Positions 19,362-27,634 of a stretch of DNA of 64,000 nucleotides are shown in pieces. Numbering within the stretch: position 1 is the first letter of the stretch; each line of letters begins with the position of its first letter. The stretch is from Sphingomonadaceae bacterium (GTDB taxonomy: Bacteria; Pseudomonadota; Alphaproteobacteria; Sphingomonadales; Sphingomonadaceae), in contig CANJQJ010000010.1 of NCBI GenBank assembly GCA_947476425.1, positions 1-64,000 on the forward strand, read 5' to 3'. The position numbers and the translations under genes were made by a program. The notes below the pieces were generated by a model. That model searched no databases and was not told where the DNA came from. It saw only the letters and a program-made list of their open reading frames with translations.

Positions 19362-20696
19362 CTACAGTTCGCCGCGGATCTCGGCCCGCGAGATGCTGCG
19401 CGACGCAAGCACGAGGTGGCATCCGCCCCACAATGTGAACAACATCGCCATGCCGATGCCCCACGCCACGCCATGTTCATGCCCGACATAGTCGCTCACC
19501 GCGCCGATCAGCCATGCGCCAGCACCGACGCCGATCAGGTTGGCGCCAAGCTGGACGAGCGAGACGGCGAGGCCGCGAAGCTTGGGGCCCGCAACCGTGA
19601 CGATCACCGCATAGATCGGGCCGTTGTAGGATGAGCTGAACATGCCCGAGCACATCAGGAAGAAGATCGACCAGTGATAGCTGCCGGCGGAAACAGTGCC
19701 GATTCCCGCAAAGGCGGTGAGAAACGGGATCACCGATCCAAACAGGGCAGTTCGCGCCGGATCGAACCCACCGCGCCGCTTGTTAAGCGTATCCGCGATC
19801 CAGCCCGCCGCGAAGGCGCCGAACGAGCCGACTATCCCGAAGGCGATTGCGACGATGAAGCCCGCCTGGCCGATCGTGATACCGTGGGAGCGAACGAAGA
19901 AGGTGGTGATCCAGACCGACTGGCCATAGATGCCGGTCGCGATCAGGATGATCGCGGTGATGCAGTGGAGCAGCCCCGGGCGCGCGGCGACAAGGCGGAG
20001 GCGCTTCAGCAGTGGGTCCTGGTCGGTGGCGACGGTTACCTTGGTAACGTCGCGGCCGCCGCGCACTGGTTCGCGCACCGTGAAGAACAGCAGCGGAGCG
20101 AGGACGAGGCCCGGGATGCCGGCGGCGAGAAAGGCCCAGCGCCAGTTCGATACCTCGATGATCCAGCCGCCGACGAAGAAGGCGATCGCCAGCCCGACGC
20201 CAGAACTGAGATACCAGATACCGATCGCGGTCGCGCGGCGATTTTCGGTAAAATAGTCGCTGAGCAGCGACATGCCAGTCGGGGATCCGCCCGCCTCGGC
20301 CATTCCGACCGCAGCCCGGCCGAGGAGAAGCGTCCAGAAACCGGTGGCGAGGCCGCAGGCGGCGGTGGCGCCGCTCCATATCGTTAGCGCGAAGGTCATC
20401 AGGTTGCGTCGGCTGTAGCGATCGACGGCAATGCCGAAAGGGAGTGCTGCCAGCGCGAAGGAAATCCCGTAGGCGAAGCCGGCGAGCAGGCCGAGCTGCT
20501 TGTCAGAAAGCGCGAACTCCTTGCCGACGGGACCGAGCACCAGCCCGATGATCGCGCGATCGATGCCGTGGCAGGTCTGCGTTAGCGTGAGGACGCCAAG
20601 CACATACCAGCAATAGCGTTCGGACACGCTCGACCGATCGTCGTTCGCAGCGACACGCGGCTTCAACGTCCGTACCCTCGGTTGATTGGCATCCAC
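19362..20696 (-). CDS. MFS transporter
   Basis: A twelve-helix MFS carrier of about 444 residues with GIAVDRYSRRNL in loop 2-3 and RAAVGMAEAGGSPTG in helix 5, features of the sphingomonad MFS group often found beside hydrophobic-compound catabolism genes. The start is uncertain: I use GTG 20696, about 20 residues before the first helix. An ATG at 20822 would add 42 residues without membrane character and would place the divergent promoter region and palindrome inside the gene. It faces the flavoprotein gene, sharing a probable control region. Substrate unknown. Confidence 0.8.
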   Translation of the reverse strand: MDANQPRVRTLKPRVAANDDRSSVSERYCWYVLGVLTLTQTCHGIDRAIIGLVLGPVGKEFALSDKQLGLLAGFAYGISFALAALPFGIAVDRYSRRNLMTFALTIWSGATAACGLATGFWTLLLGRAAVGMAEAGGSPTGMSLLSDYFTENRRATAIGIWYLSSGVGLAIAFFVGGWIIEVSNWRWAFLAAGIPGLVLAPLLFFTVREPVRGGRDVTKVTVATDQDPLLKRLRLVAARPGLLHCITAIILIATGIYGQSVWITTFFVRSHGITIGQAGFIVAIAFGIVGSFGAFAAGWIADTLNKRRGGFDPARTALFGSVIPFLTAFAGIGTVSAGSYHWSIFFLMCSGMFSSSYNGPIYAVIVTVAGPKLRGLAVSLVQLGANLIGVGAGAWLIGAVSDYVGHEHGVAWGIGMAMLFTLWGGCHLVLASRSISRAEIRGEL

Positions 20697-20794
20697 CCCA
20701 TCCCATGCGTTATTGATTTCTCGCTGAACATAGTCGTTGCGGAAAGTGGCGGCGCAGGCAACCTGTCTTGTGAAGGGCAGGGCCGCCGGGCGTT

Positions 20795-20822
20795 CGATAA
20801 TACATGATGACATTATCGTCAT
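20795..20822. promoter_or_regulatory. Two overlapping palindromes, candidate repressor operator
   Basis: CGATAAT-N10-ATTATCG (20795-20818) is a perfect 7-bp inverted repeat. A second, ATGAC-N6-GTCAT (20807-20822), overlaps its right half. They lie in the divergent region between the MFS and the flavoprotein genes, about 60-90 bp from the latter. A TetR gene is two genes away and is the obvious candidate binder (inference). Confidence 0.5.
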
Positions 20823-20883
20823 TTTTTATAGAAGGCGCAGCACAGGAACCACTCATCCGATTCGTGCGGCAGGGGAAATCGAC

Positions 20884-22110
20884 ATGGCGACAAGATTTGC
20901 GCAACCTTCGGATACCGGCGCCACGAGCACGGATCCAGTCGCCCGCGCCCGCGCACTTCGTCCGTTGTTTGCGGAAAATGCCGCGGCATGCGAGCGCGAG
21001 GGCCGCATTCCGGACGTCGTCATGGCGGCGCTGCGCGCGGCCGAGCTGTTTCACATCACTGCGCCGCTCCGGGTGGGTGGGCCGGCGGTCAATCTCATCA
21101 CGCATATCGAAACCGTTGCCGAGATCGCGAAAGGCTGCGTCGGCACCGCCTGGGCCTATGGCCTGATCTCGGGCGTCACTGGGACTGCCAAGGGAATGGC
21201 GCCCCAAGTGACCGAGCTTCTGTTTCGCACTGGTGACGAACTGATGTGCAGCGCGACCGCGATGACCGGCACAGCCGATCCGGTCGAGGGCGGCTACATG
21301 GTCAGCGGGCGCTGGCCCTATGGCTCGGGCTGCCTGCATTCGGATTGGGGCCTCAATGGCGTGCTGATCCGTAATGCCGAGGGCGAGGTCGTCGACTCCG
21401 CGTTCGCGTTCATCGACCTCAAGGATCCGGCGACGACGATCCTCGACAACTGGCATGTCGCCGGGATGGCGGGCTCCGGAAGCTGCATGATCGTCAGCGA
21501 GAATATCTTCGTTCCCGATGCGCTGTTCCTCAAGACTTCCGATCGCCCAAGCCACGAAGCGCTGCTCGCGATCGAGGGGCTTGAGGATCGCGATCACTGG
21601 CCTTGGGAATCGCTGTTTCCGCTTGGCGTGCTCGCACCGATGCTTGGCGCGGCCGAGGCGATACTCGAAACCGTCGCGGCCAAGATGGAAAAGCGGCCGG
21701 TGACTGGCTGGACCTATCCTAACCAGAAGGATTCCGAGATGCTGCTCGGCCAGCTCGGCGAGGCGGCGCTGGAGATTGATTCCGCCTGGATGCACATTCG
21801 GCGCGCGACCGCATCGCTCGACGAAGTTGCGCCGAAGCGTCCGTTGACGGGTTATGAAAAGGCACGCAACCAGGCCGATTGCGGTTATGCGATGGGTCTG
21901 CTGCGCGCTGCCGGCAATCGATTGATGGACGTAGCGGGGCCGGGCGCGTTTGCGCTGGACAATCCGCTGCAGCGTTTCTGGCGCGACCTCAATGTCGGGA
22001 CCCGCCATAATGCGCTCAACCGCAATTTCTCGATAGAACTGCTTGGCCGGGCGATGACCGGCGCTGACTCGAACCTGCTGTTGCTCCCGGAGATCGGTCC
22101 GAAGCCCTGA
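20884..22110 (+). CDS. Acyl-CoA-dehydrogenase-fold flavin-dependent monooxygenase/hydroxylase-like protein
   Basis: The 408-residue protein follows the HsaA/DszC-type layout: ARALRPLFAENAAACEREGR at the start, PLRVGGPAVNLITHI, GCVGTAWAYGL, a beta domain with VEGGYMVSGRWPYGSGC and DNWHVAGMAGSGS, and a C-terminal helical domain. Such proteins use reduced flavin to hydroxylate aromatic or steroid-derived substrates, or are diverged acyl-CoA dehydrogenases; the catalytic glutamate of true dehydrogenases is not recognisable. The start has AGGGGA eight bases upstream. It begins a plus-strand run with a TetR and a P450 gene. Confidence 0.78.
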   Translation: MATRFAQPSDTGATSTDPVARARALRPLFAENAAACEREGRIPDVVMAALRAAELFHITAPLRVGGPAVNLITHIETVAEIAKGCVGTAWAYGLISGVTGTAKGMAPQVTELLFRTGDELMCSATAMTGTADPVEGGYMVSGRWPYGSGCLHSDWGLNGVLIRNAEGEVVDSAFAFIDLKDPATTILDNWHVAGMAGSGSCMIVSENIFVPDALFLKTSDRPSHEALLAIEGLEDRDHWPWESLFPLGVLAPMLGAAEAILETVAAKMEKRPVTGWTYPNQKDSEMLLGQLGEAALEIDSAWMHIRRATASLDEVAPKRPLTGYEKARNQADCGYAMGLLRAAGNRLMDVAGPGAFALDNPLQRFWRDLNVGTRHNALNRNFSIELLGRAMTGADSNLLLLPEIGPKP

Positions 22111-22174
22111 GCTTGAGCACCGGCCGGGTGCAGATTGCTTGCGCCCGGTTCACGTCCGCTGCCATAGAAGCGCG

Positions 22175-22897
22175 ATGGAGGACGTAGACAACACCGCCGA
22201 AAGCGCAGCGCCAGCGCCCGATTTCCGGGTGCAGGTCGCCGAGCGTCGGCGCGAGCGGATGCGGGCACGCCTGCTCGATGCCGTGCTCAATCTTTATCAG
22301 CCGGACCGTGGGGCGGAGCATCTCGTCATCGACGACGTGATCCGTGCGGCCGATGTCTCGCGCGGCACCTTCTACAAATATTTCGATTCGATCGACCAGG
22401 CGGTGATCGAGCTTGGCGAAACCCTAACCTCGGGGATGATGACCGACTATCAGGCGCTGTTCGGCAGCGAGACCGAACTTGCGGTCGAGCTCTTCGGCGG
22501 GCCGGCGATGACGATCGCGCGCGCCTGGCATGATCCGCGCTGGGGCGGCTTCACCTGCCGCGTCGATTATGTCGATTATCTCGGGCGAAGGAACGCCTAC
22601 GACATTCTCGTCCGCTCCCGCCTCGAACAGGCGCGGACCCAAGGCCTGATCCAGTTCCGTTCGCTCGACGTCGCGCTCGACATGCTCGTAGGGGCGACGG
22701 TGCAGGGCCGCCGGCGGCTGATGAACCGTGGCCCGAACCCGCGCGCCTATATCGACGAGATATTGCAATGGACCTTCGCCGGGCTCGGCATGGCGCCAAA
22801 GCTGATTGAATCCGCCGGACTTTCAGCGTGGCAGAGGATCCTGGACGGGGTGCCGGCGCTTGGCTGGTGGCCACCGGAAAGTGACTGGGATTACTGA
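22175..22897 (+). CDS. TetR/AcrR-family transcriptional regulator
   Basis: The 240-residue protein has a TetR DNA-binding domain: RMRARLLDAVLNLY, then the turn and recognition helix IRAADVSRGTFYKYFDSIDQ. The C-terminal ligand domain is not assignable. I start it at ATG 22175, directly before MEDVDNTAE; a TTG start 36 bases earlier is possible. Lying between the flavoprotein and the P450 genes, it probably controls this catabolic cluster, perhaps through the palindrome at 20795. Confidence 0.85.
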   Translation: MEDVDNTAESAAPAPDFRVQVAERRRERMRARLLDAVLNLYQPDRGAEHLVIDDVIRAADVSRGTFYKYFDSIDQAVIELGETLTSGMMTDYQALFGSETELAVELFGGPAMTIARAWHDPRWGGFTCRVDYVDYLGRRNAYDILVRSRLEQARTQGLIQFRSLDVALDMLVGATVQGRRRLMNRGPNPRAYIDEILQWTFAGLGMAPKLIESAGLSAWQRILDGVPALGWWPPESDWDY

Positions 22898-23007
22898 GCG
22901 CTGGTCCCGGGATACGTAGAATCCACCCCCCATCTTTGGTTAGGTGCGCCTCGGTCAATCGCTATTAAGTTCAATAATGAAACTGATTCAGGCTACAGGA
23001 GCTTTTA

Positions 23008-24231
23008 ATGGCCACGACTGCGGAAAGGGTTCTACCCGCTCACGTTCCATCCGAACTGGCGATGGACCTTCCCCTGTTCGCTCGTGAGAGGGTTTACGAG
23101 AATCCCCACGAGACGATGATCCCCGAGCTCCATGCGACGCTGCCGCCGATCGCCTATGTCACCAACATCTTTCCGGGTAAATCGGCCGGCTGGCTGCTGA
23201 AGCGCACCGAGGACGTCAAGGCGCTGCTTCAGGACAGCGAGCATTTCATCAAGCGCGGCATGGGCAAGTGGGCCGACAGCATCGGCGAAGACTGGATCGT
23301 CGTGCCAACCGAGGCCGATCCGCCCATCCACAGCCTTTATCGCCGCGCGCTCAATCCCCAGTTCTCGCCGCAGAAGATGCACGCAATGGCCGAAGGCATT
23401 CGCGAACGCGCCCGCGTGCTGATCGAAACGTTCAAGGACAATGGCGAATGCGATTTCGTCAATGAATTCTCGGAAAAATATCCGATCCTGATCGTCCTCG
23501 ATCTGCTCGGCCTGCCGCAGGACCGCATGCAGGAGTTCCTCGGCTGGGAAAAGGACATGCTCCACACCGACGATTGGGACAAGCGCACGGCCGCCACACG
23601 CTCCGCCGTCGATTATCTCAAGGGTGAAATCGCGGCGCGCCGGGCCAATCCGCGTGAAGATGATTATCTCAGCACGGTCTTCAATTACGAGATCGATGGC
23701 CGCAAGTGGAACGAGGTCGAGATCCTCGGCCATTGCTTCAATCTCTTCCTGGGCGGCCTCGACACGGTGACGTCGCTTTCCGGGCTGATGTTCAACTTCC
23801 TCGCCCATAATCCGGCGCATCAGAAGCTGATCCGCGACAACCCGTCGGTCAGCGTCGTTGCAGTCGAGGAAATGCTTCGCGCCTTCGGCCCTGTCACCAG
23901 CTTCCGGATCTGCTCGAAGGAAGTCGAGATTTGCGGCCAGAAGGTCATGCCGGGTGATTATGTCGCGATGTCGTCGGTGATGGCGGGCAATGATCCGACC
24001 TATTATGACGAGCCGGTGAAGATCGATTTCGACCGTCGTCCCGCGCATCTTTCGCTCGGCGGCGGCATCCACAAATGCCTCGGCATGCACCTCGCCCGCA
24101 TCGAGCTGCAGATCGCGATAGAGGAGTTCGTCAAGGCCATTCCCGAATTCCGCATCAAGGACGGCTTCAAGGTGCCGTATTTCGTGGGGAATATCGTTCA
24201 TATCCCGGATCTGCATTTGCAGTGGAACTGA
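23008..24231 (+). CDS. Cytochrome P450
   Basis: This soluble bacterial-class P450 has 407 residues. The I-helix oxygen-activation motif is GGLDTVTS, the K-helix ExxR is EMLR, and the heme loop is LSLGGGIHKCLG with the proximal Cys at residue 357; the usual Phe at the start of this loop is Leu. An ATG with AGGAG upstream gives the start. No ferredoxin or reductase gene is adjacent, so electrons must come from elsewhere. The substrate is probably a terpenoid, steroid or alkyl compound given the neighbours (inference). Confidence 0.93.
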   Translation: MATTAERVLPAHVPSELAMDLPLFARERVYENPHETMIPELHATLPPIAYVTNIFPGKSAGWLLKRTEDVKALLQDSEHFIKRGMGKWADSIGEDWIVVPTEADPPIHSLYRRALNPQFSPQKMHAMAEGIRERARVLIETFKDNGECDFVNEFSEKYPILIVLDLLGLPQDRMQEFLGWEKDMLHTDDWDKRTAATRSAVDYLKGEIAARRANPREDDYLSTVFNYEIDGRKWNEVEILGHCFNLFLGGLDTVTSLSGLMFNFLAHNPAHQKLIRDNPSVSVVAVEEMLRAFGPVTSFRICSKEVEICGQKVMPGDYVAMSSVMAGNDPTYYDEPVKIDFDRRPAHLSLGGGIHKCLGMHLARIELQIAIEEFVKAIPEFRIKDGFKVPYFVGNIVHIPDLHLQWN

Positions 24232-24253
24232 GCGCGATATTGATTGGGTAATT

Positions 24254-24286
24254 AAAAAGGGCGGGACCGAGGTTCCGCCCTTTTTT
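24254..24286. terminator. Bidirectional intrinsic terminator
   Basis: AAAAAGGGCGGGACC pairs with GGTTCCGCCCTTTTT with a single mismatch around a short loop, and runs of A and T flank the stem on both sides. It can end both the P450 transcript and the convergent SDR transcript. Confidence 0.85.
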
Positions 24287-24333
24287 ATTGGCCACGGGTG
24301 AGGAGGTTGATTCTATAGCTATTCGTAACCCCC

Positions 24334-25113
24334 TCAGTGGTTCGCCATCCAGCCGCCATCCACCGGAAGCGTATGCCCCGTGATCATCGACGCCTCGTCC
24401 GAGCAGAGCCAGGCGATCGCGGTGGCCTGCTCGCTTGTGGCGATCGGGCGTTTGATCGCCTGGAACGGGAGCAGCAGGTTGATGACCATCTGGCCCATTT
24501 CGACGCCGCCCTTGTTATAGGCTTCGGTCGGAGTGACGCCGGGTGCGATGCAGTTCACGCGGATGCCGCGTTCGGCGTAGGTGACGGCGGCGAACTTGGT
24601 GAGCCGGATGACGCCCGCCTTCGACGCCGAATAGGCCGCACCCGAGACGCCGACATAGCTGAGCGCCGCCAGCGAGGTGACGTTGGCGATTGCGCCGCCG
24701 CCATTATCGATCATGTGTGCGATCTCGTGCTTCATGCTGAGGAACACGCTGCGCAAGCTCACCGCAAATGTGTGCTCCCAGCTTTCGAGGGACTGGAGGT
24801 GGAATTCCGCGCCGGACGCCTGGGGATGCGCGTCGCCGACGATGTTGCCGGCGATGTGCAGCCCGCCGAAGGTTTCCACCGTCTTGCGCACGAGCGCCTG
24901 GACTTCTTCCTCATTGGTCGCGTCGCAACGGAGGAACTGGGCCTTGCAGCCCTCGGAGCGCAGCGCCTCCGCATGGGCTTCACCAGCGGCGGCGTTGATG
25001 TCGGACAGCATCACGCTCGCACCCTGGCGTGCGAAAGCGTCTGCCGTCGCTGCGCCGATCCCGGCCCCTGCTGCGGTTACCAATGCTACCTTGCCTTCGA
25101 ATCGTCCTGCCAC
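24334..25113 (-). CDS. SDR-family oxidoreductase
   Basis: A classical short-chain dehydrogenase of 259 residues: Rossmann motif TAAGAGIGAAT, the structural NIVG (variant of NNAG), catalytic Ser in NVTSLAAL, catalytic YSASKAG, and the C-terminal ITGHTLPVDGGWM. I start it at GTG 25113, with AGGAGA eight bases upstream, since homology begins at RFEGKVALVT; the frame is open 35 codons further. It is divergent from the ketosteroid-dehydrogenase-like gene, which suggests a shared pathway, possibly alcohol/ketone interconversion. Confidence 0.87.
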   Translation of the reverse strand: MAGRFEGKVALVTAAGAGIGAATADAFARQGASVMLSDINAAAGEAHAEALRSEGCKAQFLRCDATNEEEVQALVRKTVETFGGLHIAGNIVGDAHPQASGAEFHLQSLESWEHTFAVSLRSVFLSMKHEIAHMIDNGGGAIANVTSLAALSYVGVSGAAYSASKAGVIRLTKFAAVTYAERGIRVNCIAPGVTPTEAYNKGGVEMGQMVINLLLPFQAIKRPIATSEQATAIAWLCSDEASMITGHTLPVDGGWMANH

Positions 25114-25235
25114 GGCATCTCTCCTCTGAAATTTTGTCGACCTTCCGGTCGCGCCGCCGTGCTGGGACCTGTCTGAGGACGGGTGTGAACGTTTCGCGGC
25201 GACTCCATCCGGGATCAAACATCGAGAGAGGATCC

Positions 25236-26873
25236 ATGATGAAGTGGGATGAGGAATTCGACGTCGTTTGTGTCGGTTCGGGACTTGGCGGGCTTTCGGC
25301 GGCGCTGACCGCCGCGCAGCGCGACGCGAAGGTGCTAGTGGTCGAGAAGTTCGAGCTGCTCGGTGGCGTCCAGGCCTTGTCCTCGGGCCAGCTCTGGCTT
25401 GGTCCGAACCATCTCGCCGAGGAAGCGGGAATCGAGGACAGCGATGAAAAGGTCCATGGTTACCTCACCCAGATCTCGCAGGGCTTCTCGGATGACGAGC
25501 GCCGCAAGGTGTTCATCGAGCGCTCGCGCGAGGCGGTGCGTTATTTCACCGATGTCATCGGGCTCGAAATGATGGTCGTGAAGGGGCTGCCGGACTATTA
25601 TTATCCAGCGGTTCCCGGCGGTGCTGCCGAAGGGCGCTACATCGAAATCAAGCCGTTCGACGAGAAGCGGCTTGGCGCGCTCAAGGATAAGGTGCTCACC
25701 TCGCCCTATGGCGATGGCTACAGCTATACGACCTCGAACGAATTCGTTGCGATGCAGACCGGCAAGGGCGAATTCGTCGGCGATTGCCTGCAGCGCCACC
25801 TTGCAGCGGGCGAACGCTGCGCGGGCGCCGGACTTGCCGCCGCCCAGATCGTGGCAGCCGTCGAGCGCGGCATCGACATTCGTGCATCGACCCCAGCGAC
25901 GGCACTCCATATCGAGGACGGCGCCGTGGTCGGCGTTACCATCGAACAGGATGGTGTTGCGAAGAACATCCGGGCCAAGCTCGGCGTCGTGCTCGCAATG
26001 GGCGGCTACGACTGGAACAAGGCCTATGTCCGCGCCTTCGATGCGATGCCGGATTCGGGAACGATGGCGCCGCCGAGCGTGACGGGCGATCACTTCCGGC
26101 TGGCTGCGAAGGCCGGGGTCATCCCGATGCCCGCCCGCGCACCCGCGCAGAGCCCGATCTTCGTTGGCTACAAAGTGCCTTCCGAGATGATCTATGGCCA
26201 TGTGTCCTATCGCATGTGGCTGCCGGGGACGCCGCACAACATTGCGGTCAATCGCGCTGGCGAGCGCTTCTCGAACGACAGCTTCTATCCGGACGTCGCC
26301 ACCCGCGTATGCCGTTTCGACGGGCAGGAAGACGGATTGGTCAACTGGCCGGCGTGGATCGTCTTCGACCAGAATCTCGTCGATAAATACGGCATGCAGC
26401 CCGCTTGGCCAGGGCAGCCATTGCCGGAGGGCATGGCCGAAAGCGCCGACACGCTCGCCGAACTGGCAGTCAAGGTCGGCATCGATCCGGCCGGGCTCGA
26501 AGCGACAGTCGAACGGTATAACGGCTTTTGCGACGATGGCGTCGATCCCGATTTCGGGCGCGGCACCAATCCATGGGGCCGGATCATGACTGGCGATCCG
26601 CGCTTGCCCAATCCCAACATGGCGAAGCTCGAGAAGGCACCATTCTATGCGGTGAAGCTTGAGCGTGTCGACATGGGCGTGCCCACGGCAGGCCTGCCGA
26701 TCGATACATCCGGGCAAGTGCTCAACGCCGAGGGCGAACCGGTCCAGGGACTTTATGCTGCAGGCAATAGTGCAGCATGGCTCGATATCGGTGGCGGCTA
26801 CAACAGCGGCATCTCCAACACGCGCGGGATGCTCTACGGCTATCTCGCCGCGCTTTCGATGACCGGTCAGTAA
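25236..26873 (+). CDS. FAD-dependent oxidoreductase of the 3-ketosteroid dehydrogenase/fumarate reductase family
   Basis: The 545-residue flavoprotein opens with the dinucleotide-binding fold DVVCVGSGLGGLSAALTA and has the usual second FAD segment GLYAAGNSAAWLDIGGGYNSG near the end, followed by ARGMLYGY-like TRGMLYGYLAALS. The family includes delta1-ketosteroid dehydrogenases and flavocytochrome-type reductases; the exact reaction cannot be fixed from sequence, and the KstD catalytic C-terminal GPAMTFG pattern is not kept. Two ATGs in tandem (25236, 25239) follow GAGAGAGG. An NTF2-like gene follows after 19 bp. Confidence 0.82.
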   Translation: MMKWDEEFDVVCVGSGLGGLSAALTAAQRDAKVLVVEKFELLGGVQALSSGQLWLGPNHLAEEAGIEDSDEKVHGYLTQISQGFSDDERRKVFIERSREAVRYFTDVIGLEMMVVKGLPDYYYPAVPGGAAEGRYIEIKPFDEKRLGALKDKVLTSPYGDGYSYTTSNEFVAMQTGKGEFVGDCLQRHLAAGERCAGAGLAAAQIVAAVERGIDIRASTPATALHIEDGAVVGVTIEQDGVAKNIRAKLGVVLAMGGYDWNKAYVRAFDAMPDSGTMAPPSVTGDHFRLAAKAGVIPMPARAPAQSPIFVGYKVPSEMIYGHVSYRMWLPGTPHNIAVNRAGERFSNDSFYPDVATRVCRFDGQEDGLVNWPAWIVFDQNLVDKYGMQPAWPGQPLPEGMAESADTLAELAVKVGIDPAGLEATVERYNGFCDDGVDPDFGRGTNPWGRIMTGDPRLPNPNMAKLEKAPFYAVKLERVDMGVPTAGLPIDTSGQVLNAEGEPVQGLYAAGNSAAWLDIGGGYNSGISNTRGMLYGYLAALSMTGQ

Positions 26874-26892
26874 TTCAGGAAGGGAATGTCGA

Positions 26893-27300
26893 ATGAGCAG
26901 CGTTGATGCCGCAACCCGCGCGGAAATCGAGGAACTCATGGCGCGTTATTGCCATCGCGTCGATCATGCCGATCCCGAGGGATGGGCGGCCTTGTTTACC
27001 GCCGACGGCATATTCGAGGTCGTGGGGGTGATGCAGATGCAAGGCACCGAGCAACTCAAGGCGATGCCGAGCACGGTGACCGAGCATGGGGCCGGCACCT
27101 GGCGCCACCAGATCACCAATATCACCACCGAACAGGGCAGCGATCCGAACATCGTGCATGTCGAAGCCTATGGCCTCGTCACCGAATGGCGCGAGGGCAA
27201 CAAGCTCGTGACGTTCAGCGATTACCGGATTGAGCTTCGCCGCATCGGCGGGGTGTTACGGATCGCAAAGCTGGCGGCGACGACGGCAGGCATGGCCTGA
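26893..27300 (+). CDS. Nuclear transport factor 2 (SnoaL-like) family protein
   Basis: The 135-residue single-domain protein shows the cone-shaped NTF2 fold pattern: EIEELMARYCHRVDHADPEGWAALF-type opening helices, then DGIFEVVG and a C-terminal sheet (RLIVTFSDYRIELRR-like VTFSDYRIELRRIGG). Such proteins act as isomerases, dehydratases or binding proteins in catabolic clusters. The His-Asp pair RVDHAD is common in the active-site members. It shares the transcript of the flavoprotein gene. Confidence 0.8.
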   Translation: MSSVDAATRAEIEELMARYCHRVDHADPEGWAALFTADGIFEVVGVMQMQGTEQLKAMPSTVTEHGAGTWRHQITNITTEQGSDPNIVHVEAYGLVTEWREGNKLVTFSDYRIELRRIGGVLRIAKLAATTAGMA

Positions 27301-27331
27301 GTGCGTAGCCGGGGATCGTCTGGGGTGACCT

Positions 27332-27631
27332 TCAGGCGCTTCCCGGTGCGCCAAGCAGGCGCCTGTGGATTGCCTCCAGCGGATTGGCATGCGCCGTCGC
27401 GGGGATGTCATCCGCGCGAATAATCTCAGCGATCGCGGCCTGGCGTTGGCCGACGCTGTCGAGCGTCTGCAGCGCAATGACGAATTTGTTGACGACATGC
27501 GCATCGCAGCAAAGCGTGTCCGCCAGCGATTCCAGCTGTTCGCGTGCAAGCACGAGTTCGTCGGCAAGCAGATTCAGGATCGCGCGCGTATCGGCGTTTT
27601 GCGCCGGTTCTGCAGGAGTGGCTGACACCAT
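27332..27631 (-). CDS. Small unknown protein at the end of the chemotaxis operon
   Basis: The 99-residue product is predicted to be mainly helical and acidic in its middle (ADELVLAREQLESLADTLCC ... VIALQTLDSVGQRQA), with no signal peptide or membrane segment. I do not recognise the family. It begins three bases after the stop of the second cheB, so it is co-transcribed and probably works in chemotaxis signalling. The helical content would suit a small coupling or phosphotransfer accessory protein, but no conserved histidine motif is evident. Confidence 0.6.
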   Translation of the reverse strand: MVSATPAEPAQNADTRAILNLLADELVLAREQLESLADTLCCDAHVVNKFVIALQTLDSVGQRQAAIAEIIRADDIPATAHANPLEAIHRRLLGAPGSA

Positions 27632-27634
27632 CGT

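Noticed and set aside
23032-24216. 394-codon minus-strand open frame
   Set aside because: It mirrors the cytochrome P450, which has I-helix, ExxR and heme motifs. The mirror has no recognisable domain.
25236-26873. Naming the flavoprotein kstD
   Set aside because: The FAD fold fits the family, but the C-terminal catalytic pattern of delta1-ketosteroid dehydrogenases is not kept, so the specific name is not supported.
25335-26939. 534-codon minus-strand open frame
   Set aside because: It is the antisense of the FAD-dependent oxidoreductase, whose FAD-binding motifs are complete on the plus strand.
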